From positions 3,472,001 to 3,536,000 of the forward strand of contig NZ_CP070351.1 in the NCBI RefSeq assembly GCF_016919385.1: DNA of 64,000 bases, given 5' to 3'. The stretch is from Gordonia sp. PDNC005. GTDB taxonomy: Bacteria > Actinomycetota > Actinomycetes > Mycobacteriales > Mycobacteriaceae. Made by a program: the position numbers and the translations under genes. The notes under the pieces are model-generated. The model was not told the origin of the DNA. It saw only the letters and a list, made by a program, of their open reading frames with translations, and made no database searches. Positions within the stretch are counted from its first letter, which is position 1. The number at the start of each line of letters is the position of its first letter. Below are positions 1 through 8,351 of this stretch, in pieces.

Positions 1-239
1 GTCTTGGCGCCCAGGCCGGTGACCGTCGCCCCGGAGTCGGCCTTGGCGACCATCCAGACCATCGGGTAACTGATCAGTACCAGAACAGCACCGACGATCG
101 ATACGACGGCGCCAACGGAGAAACCCGTGTACTCGTTCGCCTGCGCCGGCAGCGTGTAGTCGGCCTGGCCGACCGGCTGCTGCGCGTAGTTCGGGATGTC
201 CTGCTGCGGCGGGAGGTTTGCGGGATTCTGCTGCGTCAT
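1..239 (-). CDS. Small membrane protein, C-terminus cut by window edge
   Basis: The reading frame begins with ATG at 239 and runs off the left edge, so only about 79 residues are visible. The first 38 residues are hydrophilic and rich in Gln, Pro and Asn. A hydrophobic segment (about residues 41-63) follows and looks like one membrane span. After the span comes a short Lys/Asp/Gly stretch. I do not recognise a family. The gene lies directly downstream of the hairpin that closes the alcohol dehydrogenase gene, so it is probably transcribed separately. Further membrane segments may lie outside the window. Confidence 0.6.
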   Translation of the reverse strand, partial: MTQQNPANLPPQQDIPNYAQQPVGQADYTLPAQANEYTGFSVGAVVSIVGAVLVLISYPMVWMVAKADSGATVTGLGAK

Positions 240-252
240 GCCGGAAACGTAA

Positions 253-282
253 CGCACCCGCACGCAACTGCGTGCGGGTGCG
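253..282 (-). terminator. Strong hairpin, probable terminator of the alcohol dehydrogenase gene
   Basis: A perfect 14-bp inverted repeat (253-266 against 269-282) leaves almost no loop. It sits between the stop of the minus-strand alcohol dehydrogenase (308) and the start of the next minus-strand gene (239). No long U-tract follows, which is common in high-GC actinobacteria. Confidence 0.7.
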
Positions 283-307
283 TCGATCGGGTGAATGGAC
301 GAGCGAC

Positions 308-1432
308 CTACCAGTCGGCCTCGTCGTAGACGACCATGCCGCGGATGTTGTTGCCTTCAAGCATGTCGTCGTAGGCGCGGTTGATGTCTTCGAGCCGGTA
401 GGTCTGAGTGACGAGGTCGGCGAGATTGAGCTGGCCCGCCCGGTACTCGTTGAGCAGCTTCGGGATCTGCGTGCGCGGTCCGGCGCCGCCGAAGATGGCG
501 CCCTGAATCCGCTTCTGCAGCAGAGTCAGCTCGAACAGGTTGAGCTTCACGTCCATCGCGGCGTAGTCGCCCATGCCGACAACAACCACCTGGCCGCCCT
601 TCGCGGTCAGTGCCGCAGCAGGCGCGATGTACTCGCCCTTCATCTCACCGATGGTGAGGACGACGGTGTTCGCCATCTTTCCCCACGTCAGCTCGTTGAC
701 AGCGGGGATCGCCTCCTCCATCGACTCGAAAGTGTGCGTCGCGCCGAGCTTCTCTGCCATGTCGCGCTTGAACTTCACCGGGTCGACGGCGACAACGTGC
801 CGCGCGCCGGACGCCTTCGCCCCCTGGACCGAGTTGATGCCGACACCACCGATACCGACGACCACCACGGTGTCGCCGACACGAGTCCCGCCGATCTCCG
901 ACGCCGAACCCCAGCCGGTTGCAACACCGCAGCCGAGCAGAGCGGCTTGCTGAAGCGGAATGTCGTTCTCTACCTTGACCAGCGACGCCTCGTTCACCGT
1001 GATGTAAGGCGAGAACGTGCCCAGCAGACACATCTGGGTGAGACCCTCACCGTTCTGCGTCACGCGGTGAGTCTTGTCAGAGATCGAGAGTCCGGTCAGC
1101 AGACCCGCACCCTCGTCACAGATGTTCTGCGCGCCACGCGAGCACGGCTCACAGACGCCGCATGCCGGGATGAACGCAGTGACGACATGGTCGCCCTCCG
1201 CGAACCGAGTGACGCCCTCGCCGACCTTGACGACAACACCTGCGCCTTCGTGGCCGCCGACAACGGGGAACGGCGCGGGCGACTGCCCGGTCCGCAGATG
1301 GTGGTCCGAGTGGCAGAGTCCGGATGCGACCAACCGCACCTGGACTTCCCCGGCGACCGGGTCGCCGAGCTCGATCTCCTCGATCTTCCATTCCTCGTTG
1401 ACGCCGTGCAGGACTGCGGCTTTCGTCTTCAT
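308..1432 (-). CDS. Zinc-dependent alcohol dehydrogenase (MDR family, probably NDMA-dependent type)
   Basis: This is a 374-residue medium-chain dehydrogenase that oxidises alcohols with a nicotinamide cofactor in the cytoplasm. Catalytic zinc ligands are visible at Cys40 and the GHE motif (His61). The structural-zinc Cys set is at 91, 94, 97 and 105. The Rossmann motif GIGGVG follows near the middle. The overall sequence resembles the actinobacterial group that keeps its NAD tightly bound and is assayed with nitrosodimethylaniline; that subgroup assignment is from memory. I chose the ATG at 1432 because the protein then begins MKTKAAVL, as family members do, and a GAAGAGAG ribosome site precedes it. 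An upstream in-frame GTG at 1492 is less likely. Confidence 0.85.
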   Translation of the reverse strand: MKTKAAVLHGVNEEWKIEEIELGDPVAGEVQVRLVASGLCHSDHHLRTGQSPAPFPVVGGHEGAGVVVKVGEGVTRFAEGDHVVTAFIPACGVCEPCSRGAQNICDEGAGLLTGLSISDKTHRVTQNGEGLTQMCLLGTFSPYITVNEASLVKVENDIPLQQAALLGCGVATGWGSASEIGGTRVGDTVVVVGIGGVGINSVQGAKASGARHVVAVDPVKFKRDMAEKLGATHTFESMEEAIPAVNELTWGKMANTVVLTIGEMKGEYIAPAAALTAKGGQVVVVGMGDYAAMDVKLNLFELTLLQKRIQGAIFGGAGPRTQIPKLLNEYRAGQLNLADLVTQTYRLEDINRAYDDMLEGNNIRGMVVYDEADW

Positions 1433-1630
1433 GCGCACATCACTCTCTTCGTGGAGTAGGTCGTTCGGGTCACGCGCCGAGCGTGTGACCACGGTCTCAT
1501 CCTGCCCTCCGAGGCGCGTTCCGCGTGAGCATATGTCGAATTACGCCGACGCCCGATCCACGGCAGCGCACGGATCGACACGCCGGACCGGAATGGAAAT
1601 CGGCGTGTCGATGCACGTAGCATCCGGGCT

Positions 1631-3793
1631 GTGACGAACGCCGGAAGCAATACCCGACCACCGTCGCCGCAGGACTCGTCGAAGCCCGCCGCGACCGGAA
1701 AGTCGGCGGACTACCGGCTCGACCTCGACGGACTCCGCGGAATCGCCATCTTCCTCGTCGCCGTCTTCCACGTCTGGTTCGGGCGGGTGTCCGGCGGAGT
1801 CGACGTCTTCCTCACCCTGTCCGGATACTTCTTCGTCGCCTCACTGCTCAAGCACGTGATCACCACCAACCCGTCGGACGTCGGATGGTCGGTGGCGATC
1901 AACCCGTGGCCGAGGCTGTCGCGGATGCTGCGGCGTCTCGTCCCCGCACTCTTCCTCGTGCTTGCGGCGATCGCCGTCCTGATCTGGTCGCTGATGCCCA
2001 GCACAAGGTGGGGCCCGCTCAGCCGTGAACTGTTCGCCTCGGCGTTCTACTACCAGAACTATCACCTGGCGTTCGCGTCGCAGGACTACGGTGCGGCCGA
2101 CTCCGCGATCAGCCCGATGCAGCATCTGTGGTCGATGGCGATGCAGGGCCAGTTCTTCTTCCTCACCATCATCTGCGCTCTCGCGCTCGGCGGCCTGCTC
2201 AAGCTCGGCGCTCGACGATGGGAGGCTCTCGGGAAGCCCAAGGTCATCACCGGCGTCGTCGGCGGATCGCTCGCGCTCGTCGCACTCGTGTCGTTCGCGT
2301 GGGCCAACTACCGCCACGGCATCCATCAGACGTTCAACTACTACGACACCATCGCGCGCCTGTGGGAGCCGATCACCGGCGGCCTGCTCGCCATCTGGAT
2401 GCCACGACTCGCGATGCCGAACTGGCTGCGATCGGCACTCAGTTTCGTGGCCGTCGCACTCATCGCGTCGTCCGGGTTCTGGATCGCCGGCGTCGAAGAG
2501 TATCCGGCGGCAATGGCGCTCGTGCCCGCCGGTTCGACGCTGCTACTGATCTGGCTGGGCTCCGCGGCCACCGCTCCGTCATCGGACGCAGGCCTGTCAC
2601 CGATGGGCCGGGTGCTCGCGCACCCGAGGATCGTGTGGCTCGGCTCGATCGCATACGCCCTCTACCTGTGGCATTGGCCGCTGCTGATCTTCTACATGAC
2701 GTGGCGCTTCCAGGACGACGTGTCGTTCGTGGAGGGCACCGGCATCCTGATCGTCTCAGTCGGCATCGCGTGGTTCACCACCAAGTACGTGGAGACCCCT
2801 CTGCGCGCCGGACGCGGCGGAGGCTTCTCCGCCCGGTACCGCAAGCTGATGGCGATCTTCCTCGTCTGCGTGTCGCTGTTCGCCTTCGCGAGCGCAGGCT
2901 ACTGGCAGTACCGCGAGTCCAAGCAACAGATCGACACGACCAACCTCGATCCCAGGCTTTACCCCGGTGTCCGCGCGTTCTTCGACGACGTGCCCGTCCC
3001 GGCGGTCGACCCGGTACCGACCCCCGAGGGCGCCGAAGGCGACTGGCCGCTCAATCACCGCCCCCACTTCTCCAACTTCGGCGACCCGTCCATCCGAATC
3101 GGCGTGTACGGGAACACGCGCGCGAAGCGCACCATCGCCGTCGTCGGTGGATCGCACTCCGAACACTGGATGACCGCGATTGATGTCATCGGCAAGCAAC
3201 GCGGCTTCCGTGTCACGACGTATATGAAGGCCGGCTGTGCGCTCAGCACCGAAGCCGCGGTCGAGTTCAACGGCCGCATTCTCACTGAATGCAACGACTG
3301 GTCCGAACGCGTCATGGCGAAGCTTGCCGAGGACAAGCCGGACGTCGTCTTCACCACGGCCACCCGGCCGGTCGACGACGGGCCGGGCGACGTGACACCA
3401 CGCGGCTACCTCGACATCTTCGATCAGTTCAAGAAGTCGGGACAGAAGGTGATCGCACTCCGCGACACACCGTGGACCAACGGCCCGATGCTCCCCCGCG
3501 ACTGCATCGCCGCGGGTCGAAGCCCAGAGGTGTGCGGCATAAGTCGCGACCGGGCCCTGTCGCCAGTGAGCCCCATCGACGCCATCCGGGCCGACTACCC
3601 GAACATCACGTTCCTCGACTACAGCGACGGGTTCTGCCGCGACGGATACTGCCCCGCGGTGGTCGGCAACATCCTCGTCTGGCACGACTCGCATCACCTG
3701 ACCACGGCCATCGTCCGCAGCACAATCCCCTACCTCGACTCCGACTTCGGACGCGCCACCGGATGGTGGAAACCGACGAAGGCTCCGCGCTGA
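1631..3793 (+). CDS. Membrane acyltransferase with C-terminal SGNH domain (OafA/YrhL-like)
   Basis: The protein has 720 residues and a GTG start. After a short cytoplasmic N-terminus it has an acyltransferase-3 domain: the motif YRLDLDGLRGIAIFLV near residue 28, the catalytic-type His in VAVFHVWFG, and about ten membrane segments up to residue 430. The C-terminal third is extracytoplasmic and has an SGNH-hydrolase look, with VVGGSHSEHW for the GxS block and WHDSHHLT for the catalytic Asp-His block. Such proteins O-acetylate or otherwise acylate cell-envelope glycans. The substrate cannot be read from the sequence. It stands alone, facing the minus-strand genes on both sides. Confidence 0.88.
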   Translation: MTNAGSNTRPPSPQDSSKPAATGKSADYRLDLDGLRGIAIFLVAVFHVWFGRVSGGVDVFLTLSGYFFVASLLKHVITTNPSDVGWSVAINPWPRLSRMLRRLVPALFLVLAAIAVLIWSLMPSTRWGPLSRELFASAFYYQNYHLAFASQDYGAADSAISPMQHLWSMAMQGQFFFLTIICALALGGLLKLGARRWEALGKPKVITGVVGGSLALVALVSFAWANYRHGIHQTFNYYDTIARLWEPITGGLLAIWMPRLAMPNWLRSALSFVAVALIASSGFWIAGVEEYPAAMALVPAGSTLLLIWLGSAATAPSSDAGLSPMGRVLAHPRIVWLGSIAYALYLWHWPLLIFYMTWRFQDDVSFVEGTGILIVSVGIAWFTTKYVETPLRAGRGGGFSARYRKLMAIFLVCVSLFAFASAGYWQYRESKQQIDTTNLDPRLYPGVRAFFDDVPVPAVDPVPTPEGAEGDWPLNHRPHFSNFGDPSIRIGVYGNTRAKRTIAVVGGSHSEHWMTAIDVIGKQRGFRVTTYMKAGCALSTEAAVEFNGRILTECNDWSERVMAKLAEDKPDVVFTTATRPVDDGPGDVTPRGYLDIFDQFKKSGQKVIALRDTPWTNGPMLPRDCIAAGRSPEVCGISRDRALSPVSPIDAIRADYPNITFLDYSDGFCRDGYCPAVVGNILVWHDSHHLTTAIVRSTIPYLDSDFGRATGWWKPTKAPR

Positions 3794-3796
3794 CGG

Positions 3797-4312
3797 TCAG
3801 TCGAGCAGGCAGCGGACTGACGCGCCATCGAAGCCCGGCGCCACGAGGACGACGTCGTCGTGACCACCGGTCCGGCTGTCCAGCAACGCCCGGACCGGGG
3901 ACACCGAACGGATGACGAGCGGATCGTGACCACCCGGCGGCCGAGTGCTGTGCTCGCCCACGGTGAGGACCACCGACGCAGCTCCCTCCTGTTCGGCGTC
4001 GGTGATCAAGACGGCCGAACCGCCTGCCAGGAGCGACGCCCCGACTGCCAGCGCCGACACAAAGCCCGCAGAGCCGCCGTCGACGTCGAATGTCCGGACC
4101 GTCCACGACGCACCGATGCCGTCCCGGACGGCCGTCGCGACACCCGCCGCGGCGCGGTCGCCGACGTGGATCACCGCTGTGAGAGCCGACGGACCGAGCC
4201 CGGCGTCGTCGAGCGCTGCGTAGGCGGCGCGGAGCGGGAGCAGCGTCCCGGACCAATCGCCGCTGGTCACCGCTATTCCCGCCACGTGCAAGCCGGGTCG
4301 CCGCGTAGTCAT
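3797..4312 (-). CDS. Half-length ketosynthase III-like protein with Ser in place of the catalytic Cys
   Basis: The 171-residue protein matches the N-terminal half of FabH-type thiolase-fold enzymes. A helix resembling AAYAALDDAGL is followed by a strand (TAVIHVGD). Then comes FDVDGGSAGFVSAL, which lines up with the FabH active-site block FDVAAACAGFTYAL. At the catalytic position there is Ser81 rather than Cys. The C-terminal thiolase domain with its His and Asn is absent, so condensation chemistry is unlikely. It could be a relic, a structural partner, or a binding protein for acyl groups. It is next to a DUF218 gene on the same strand (31 bp gap). Gene is clear; function is inference. Confidence 0.65.
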   Translation of the reverse strand: MTTRRPGLHVAGIAVTSGDWSGTLLPLRAAYAALDDAGLGPSALTAVIHVGDRAAAGVATAVRDGIGASWTVRTFDVDGGSAGFVSALAVGASLLAGGSAVLITDAEQEGAASVVLTVGEHSTRPPGGHDPLVIRSVSPVRALLDSRTGGHDDVVLVAPGFDGASVRCLLD

Positions 4313-4343
4313 GCGACCACGCTAGGCCCGCTGCCGGCGGTGC

Positions 4344-4961
4344 CTATTCGTTCGAATGACGCACGGCGTCGAACACCGCGCGTGGACGCGATAACAGCGC
4401 CTCCCTGAGATGATTGCGCACCTTGCTGTACAGCGAGCAGTGCCCGCAAGGCGCGATCACTCCGGTGGCGGCGACTCCGAACGCGTCGCACAGCATCACC
4501 GCCCGTCCGGCGTGGAAGTCCTGCGTGACGATGAGCGCCTCGGTGATCCCGAACTCAGAGGCCGCACGCCTGCATGTCGCAGCCGTGTTGAGTCCGAGCG
4601 GGTCGTCGACGATCACCTCGGGCGGTACACCGTGGTCGACGAGGTATGAACGCATCACTGCGACCTCGTTGCCCGCATCGTCGGAGTTGTTGCCGGAGTT
4701 CAGAATTCGGTCGATCCGACCCTGCCGGTAGAGATCTACCGCGACGTCGAGCCGCGCTCGGACGTAGTCGCCCGCCTCGCGGTCCTCAACCTTCGCGCCG
4801 AGGACGATGAGGGTTCGCGGCGCGTCGTCCGGCAGCTCAGTCGGTTCCACGACCCTGCCCCGAGACGCCACTGCCACCCATGACGAGGTGACCACGATCA
4901 AAGTCTCCACTGCGATCACCAACAACAGTGCGAGCAGGCGGAAACGACGACGAATGATCAC
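4344..4961 (-). CDS. DUF218 (SanA/YdcF-like) membrane-anchored protein
   Basis: The protein has 205 residues. An N-terminal membrane anchor (about residues 8-32) precedes a DUF218 domain, recognisable from TLIVLGAKV, a nucleotide-fold-like strand, and LNTAATCRRAASEFG and VTQDFHAGRAVMLCDAFG in the conserved order. SanA in enteric bacteria affects envelope permeability to vancomycin; YdcF binds S-adenosylmethionine in vitro. Biochemical function of this branch is not settled. The downstream neighbour on the same strand is the ketosynthase-like fragment. Confidence 0.8.
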   Translation of the reverse strand: MIIRRRFRLLALLLVIAVETLIVVTSSWVAVASRGRVVEPTELPDDAPRTLIVLGAKVEDREAGDYVRARLDVAVDLYRQGRIDRILNSGNNSDDAGNEVAVMRSYLVDHGVPPEVIVDDPLGLNTAATCRRAASEFGITEALIVTQDFHAGRAVMLCDAFGVAATGVIAPCGHCSLYSKVRNHLREALLSRPRAVFDAVRHSNE

Positions 4962-5162
4962 CCGTTCACGTTAGTCGCGCCGTTCAACCAGTCCCGCTCA
5001 CGGGAAGCAGACCTCCTGTGCGCCGCGCTCCGGCTGAGCGGTGATCGTTGAACTCAGACCTGGGCGAGAGGCACCTCAATGCGGACTTCCAGTGTGCGGC
5101 ATGTCACAATTGTTCGCCTGCGTGAACGCGCAGCGCACTACTCACCCGGAGGCGCACCACCG

Positions 5163-6551
5163 ATGCAGTACATGCCGGTCACGGAATCGATGTTCTTGGT
5201 CGCGGAGACCCGCGACCAGCCGATGCACGTCGGCGGACTGCAGTTGTTCGTACCGCGCGAGGGCCAGACCTCCGACGAACTCGCCGAAGAGATGGCCGCC
5301 AGCTTCGCCGCGGCGACTGACGTGGCACCGATGTTCCTCAAACGACCCGCGACGCCCGCTCAGTTCGCCGGGTACACCGCGTGGTCGTTCGACGACGAGA
5401 TCGATCCCGACTACCACCTGCGCCGCATCATCCTGCCCCGCCCGGGCGCCGTCCGCGATCTGCTGCGTTACGTCTCGCTCAACCACGGCGCGCTGCTCGA
5501 CCGACGCAGGCCGATGTGGGAGATGCACATCATCGAAGGGCTCGCCGACGGCCGGGTGGCGCTGTACACGAAGGTCCACCACTCCGTCGTGGACGGCGTC
5601 ACCGCACTCCGCCTGTTGCAGAGGACGCTGTCGACCGATCCGACCGACCGCTCGGGTACCGCCGTCTGGGACGCACGACTCAAGCGCCGCCGGCCCCCGG
5701 TCGAGAGCGAGTCCAAGGGACTGCTCGCCTCGATAACCGGAGTTGCAGGCCAGGTGCTCGACATCGCCGACCAGGTGGTCGGGCTTGCTCCAGCCGCGGC
5801 GAAGATCGCGATCGCGGGAGTCACCGACAAGGACTACTTCGCGCCGATGCAGCAGGCGCCGCAGACGATCCTGAATGTCCCGATCGGATCCGCACGACGC
5901 TTCGCCGCGCAGGATTGGCCTGTCGAACGGCTCCGCGCAGTCGGCAAGGCACAGAAGATGACGCTCAACGACGTTGTGGTCGCGATGTGCGCGGGCGCGA
6001 TGCGCACCTACCTGTCCGACCACGACGCCCTCCCGGACGAATCACTCGTCGCGGTGATGCCGGTGTCGCTGCACGCCGAAGGGGACGACGACGGCAACGC
6101 CGTCACCGCGATCTCGGTGCGCATGGCGACCGACCTCGACGACGCGGGTGAACGTCTCGCGGCGATCAAGGCGTCGACGGCCGCGGCAAAGAAGGCGGTC
6201 CGCGGACTCCGCCCCCTGCAGGCTCTCGCGCTCGGCGCAGCCACCATCTGGCCCCTGGCCTTCAACACCGTCCCCGGGTTCGTCGAGTACACGCCGACCG
6301 GCTTCAACCTGATGATCTCGAACGTCCCCGGCCCCGAGGAGCAGTTGTACTGGAACGGCGCACGCCTCGACGGCTGCTACCCCGTGTCCATCCCGATGGA
6401 GGGCCTGGCGATGAACATCACCGTCACCACCGTCTCCGGCAAGGCGAACTTCGGCATCATCGGCGCCCGTGCCGAACTACCACGCCTTCAGCGCATCCTC
6501 GATCACCTCGAAACCACGCTGTCCGAGCTCGAGGCCCTTCCGCCCGCCTGA
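5163..6551 (+). CDS. Wax ester synthase / diacylglycerol acyltransferase (WS/DGAT)
   Basis: This 462-residue enzyme belongs to the family that esterifies acyl-CoA to diacylglycerol or fatty alcohol to make storage lipid in mycolata. The catalytic motif HHxxxDG appears as HHSVVDG around residue 139. The N-terminus (QYMPVTESMFLVAETRDQPMHVGG) and the late ISNVPGPEEQLYWNGARL block are typical. I set the start at ATG 5163, which has GGAGG about ten bases upstream and gives the standard N-terminus. An in-frame ATG at 5079 would add 28 atypical residues. The gene ends at a bidirectional hairpin shared with the convergent secreted protein. Confidence 0.92.
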   Translation: MQYMPVTESMFLVAETRDQPMHVGGLQLFVPREGQTSDELAEEMAASFAAATDVAPMFLKRPATPAQFAGYTAWSFDDEIDPDYHLRRIILPRPGAVRDLLRYVSLNHGALLDRRRPMWEMHIIEGLADGRVALYTKVHHSVVDGVTALRLLQRTLSTDPTDRSGTAVWDARLKRRRPPVESESKGLLASITGVAGQVLDIADQVVGLAPAAAKIAIAGVTDKDYFAPMQQAPQTILNVPIGSARRFAAQDWPVERLRAVGKAQKMTLNDVVVAMCAGAMRTYLSDHDALPDESLVAVMPVSLHAEGDDDGNAVTAISVRMATDLDDAGERLAAIKASTAAAKKAVRGLRPLQALALGAATIWPLAFNTVPGFVEYTPTGFNLMISNVPGPEEQLYWNGARLDGCYPVSIPMEGLAMNITVTTVSGKANFGIIGARAELPRLQRILDHLETTLSELEALPPA

Positions 6552-6580
6552 CCACGGCGCCGAAAGACGGCAGAAACACT

Positions 6581-6610
6581 TCGGCCACCGCGAACAATCG
6601 CGGTGGCCGA
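6581..6610. terminator. Bidirectional hairpin terminator
   Basis: A perfect 13-bp stem (6581-6593 / 6598-6610) with a 4-base ACAA loop lies between the convergent WS/DGAT and Gly/Ala-rich secreted protein genes. Confidence 0.75.
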
Positions 6611-6631
6611 GGTGCCTTTATCGGGGACCGA

Positions 6632-7924
6632 TCACGCAGCAGCCGGAGCTTCTTCGGCAGCGGCAGACGCTTCGTCAGCGGCCGGAGCCTCGTCGGCGGC
6701 CTCTGCGGTCGGAGCCTCAGTCGCAGGAGCCTCGGCAGCAGGCGCTTCCTCCGCCGGAGCCTCAGTGACAGGAGCCTCAACCACGGGCGCCTCGACGACC
6801 GGAGCCTCGACCGCAGGTGTCCCGAGGTCGGGCGTTTCGACCGCGGGTGTTTCGACGGCCGGCGTCTCGACGATCGGTGCCGGCTTCTTGTCGGCGACGA
6901 CGGCTGCGGTCGGCGCAGCCGGGGTGTCAGCCTTGGGCTTGAACAGGTCCGACTCGAACTTCGGCCCCTGCGGGGTCATCACGACACGGAACAGGTCGTC
7001 CGAGAACTTCGGGATGATGTTGCCTCCGAGCAGGTCCATGACCGACTTCGGGATCGGCAGCTTGATTCCCATGGCCTCCTGGACCGCGCTGAAATCCGAG
7101 AGGACCTTGAGCGGGTTGCCCAGAGCGAGCGACAGCGGGTTCTTGATCGCGTAGACGACCGGACCTTCACCCTCCTGCGACTTCTGGAAGATGAAGAGAA
7201 CGCTGGTGCACGACGAGACATTCTTGCCCGTGGTCGGGTCGGTGACCTGCGCGGTGCCGTAGATCGCGGTGCAGATCGTCTGCGCTTTGCCGGTGAAGCC
7301 GTCGTGCTCACCGGACGCTGCGGCGATGCCGCCGAGAGCGGTGGCCGAAGCGTTCTGACCGAGGCCCACTGCCAGTGCGATGCCGCCGGGCAGCGCCTTG
7401 GCGTTGGCCTTCGCGTCGCCGATACCTGCAGCCAGGGCGAAGCCGCCCAGGTTGGCGTGCGCCAGACCCGTGCCGCCGAGGCCACCGATGCCGATGGCGC
7501 CACTCAGGACGTAGTCGGCGATGGCCGTTCCGGTACCGCCTGCGCCGATCGCGGATGTGAAGCCGCTGCCGGAGATCGTGGCGTTGCCGGGGTAGAGGAG
7601 CTGCGGATCCCACTGGGAGCCGAGATCCAGCGGAATCGTGATCGCTTTGTTCATGTCACCGAGGTGGATGCCGAGGTTCGGCGCGATGAGGCCGAGAATC
7701 GCGTCCACGCCCTTGGCGATGACCGAGGGTGCGGCCGTCGAGCAGTCGGCGGACCAGTGCTCGGTCATGTCGCCCTTGATCGGGTCGCCGGGGTTGCAGC
7801 TGTAGGAGGGAAGATCGGGATTTCCCTCGGCGGCGTGCGCGGGAGCAGGCATGAGCCCACCCGCGGCCAGGGTCAAGGAGGCGAAGCCCGCCACCAGTGA
7901 CCTGCGAATTGTCGACTTCTTCAC
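6632..7924 (-). CDS. Secreted Gly/Ala-rich protein with Pro/Ala/Glu repeat tail (paralogue of the 33.8-kb gene)
   Basis: The protein has 430 residues. A GTG start at 7924 with AAAGAG upstream gives a clean signal peptide (VKKSTIRRSLVAGF, cleavage near APAHA). The mature part starts with a Cys-containing segment and continues with a glycine/alanine-rich stretch of GxGG and ALPGGIALA units. Next is a conserved block with paired Cys (ICTAIYGTAQVTD, SCTSVLFIFQ, AIKNPLSLALG). The last 110 residues are a low-complexity tail of PAVETPAVE and EAPATEAP repeats, likely spanning or associating with the cell wall. A second copy without this tail lies at 33820. I know related uncharacterised proteins in mycolata but no function. 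Confidence 0.75.
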   Translation of the reverse strand: MKKSTIRRSLVAGFASLTLAAGGLMPAPAHAAEGNPDLPSYSCNPGDPIKGDMTEHWSADCSTAAPSVIAKGVDAILGLIAPNLGIHLGDMNKAITIPLDLGSQWDPQLLYPGNATISGSGFTSAIGAGGTGTAIADYVLSGAIGIGGLGGTGLAHANLGGFALAAGIGDAKANAKALPGGIALAVGLGQNASATALGGIAAASGEHDGFTGKAQTICTAIYGTAQVTDPTTGKNVSSCTSVLFIFQKSQEGEGPVVYAIKNPLSLALGNPLKVLSDFSAVQEAMGIKLPIPKSVMDLLGGNIIPKFSDDLFRVVMTPQGPKFESDLFKPKADTPAAPTAAVVADKKPAPIVETPAVETPAVETPDLGTPAVEAPVVEAPVVEAPVTEAPAEEAPAAEAPATEAPTAEAADEAPAADEASAAAEEAPAAA

Positions 7925-8351
7925 GTCAACTCTTTCTGTGCAGTTCCTGTCCGGAACACGGATGTCGTGCATACAGGGGACACGACCTGACCCGACAGTA
8001 ACTTCTGTGATGTGGATTAACTCCACAGCGTGGGTATGCACGGAGTCACACGGCATGAATCACCCGCTCGCGCGACAGATTTGTGCCCGGGGGCATCGAG
8101 AAGGCCCTATTGGATCGATTGATCGACAACGATCACAGGCCATCGCCGCGGACTTGGCCCCGTCATTACTCGCGAGTAACATTCTCCACAGACACCTGGA
8201 ACCCGTTGCAACCTGCAAAGTTAGGTAAACCTTGGCGGCGCAGGGCGGGGCCGAAGCCTTACGGTTACCAGGAGAAAAACGTCGACTTCGACGCGGGCAT
8301 CGGCCGCTCACGTCGAGTCTTGGTACGACCTGAAGAAAGGCCGGTACTTCC
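7925..8351. other. 427-bp divergent intergenic region with a perfect palindrome
   Basis: This stretch separates the minus-strand secreted protein from the plus-strand Fe-S reductase and must carry both promoters. It contains no credible gene. The main visible structure is the 14-bp palindrome at 8166-8179. A ribosome site AAAGG precedes the start at 8352. Confidence 0.6.
8166..8179. promoter_or_regulatory. Perfect palindrome TTACTCGCGAGTAA, candidate operator
   Basis: The 14-bp sequence TTACTCGCGAGTAA is fully self-complementary, of the size and symmetry bound by TetR- or GntR-family dimers. It lies about 170 bp upstream of the Fe-S reductase start and 240 bp from the divergent gene. The cognate regulator is not identifiable here. 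Confidence 0.5.

Noticed and set aside
6632..7924. MspA-type porin
   Set aside because: It is secreted and from a mycolata, but lacks the length, beta-rich pattern and residues of MspA; the Gly/Ala-rich core and low-complexity tail do not fit.
8218..8236. Possible iron box around GTTAGGTAAACC
   Set aside because: Only the central part resembles the IdeR consensus; the right arm lacks the CCTAA pattern, so the match is weak compared with the 59614 site.
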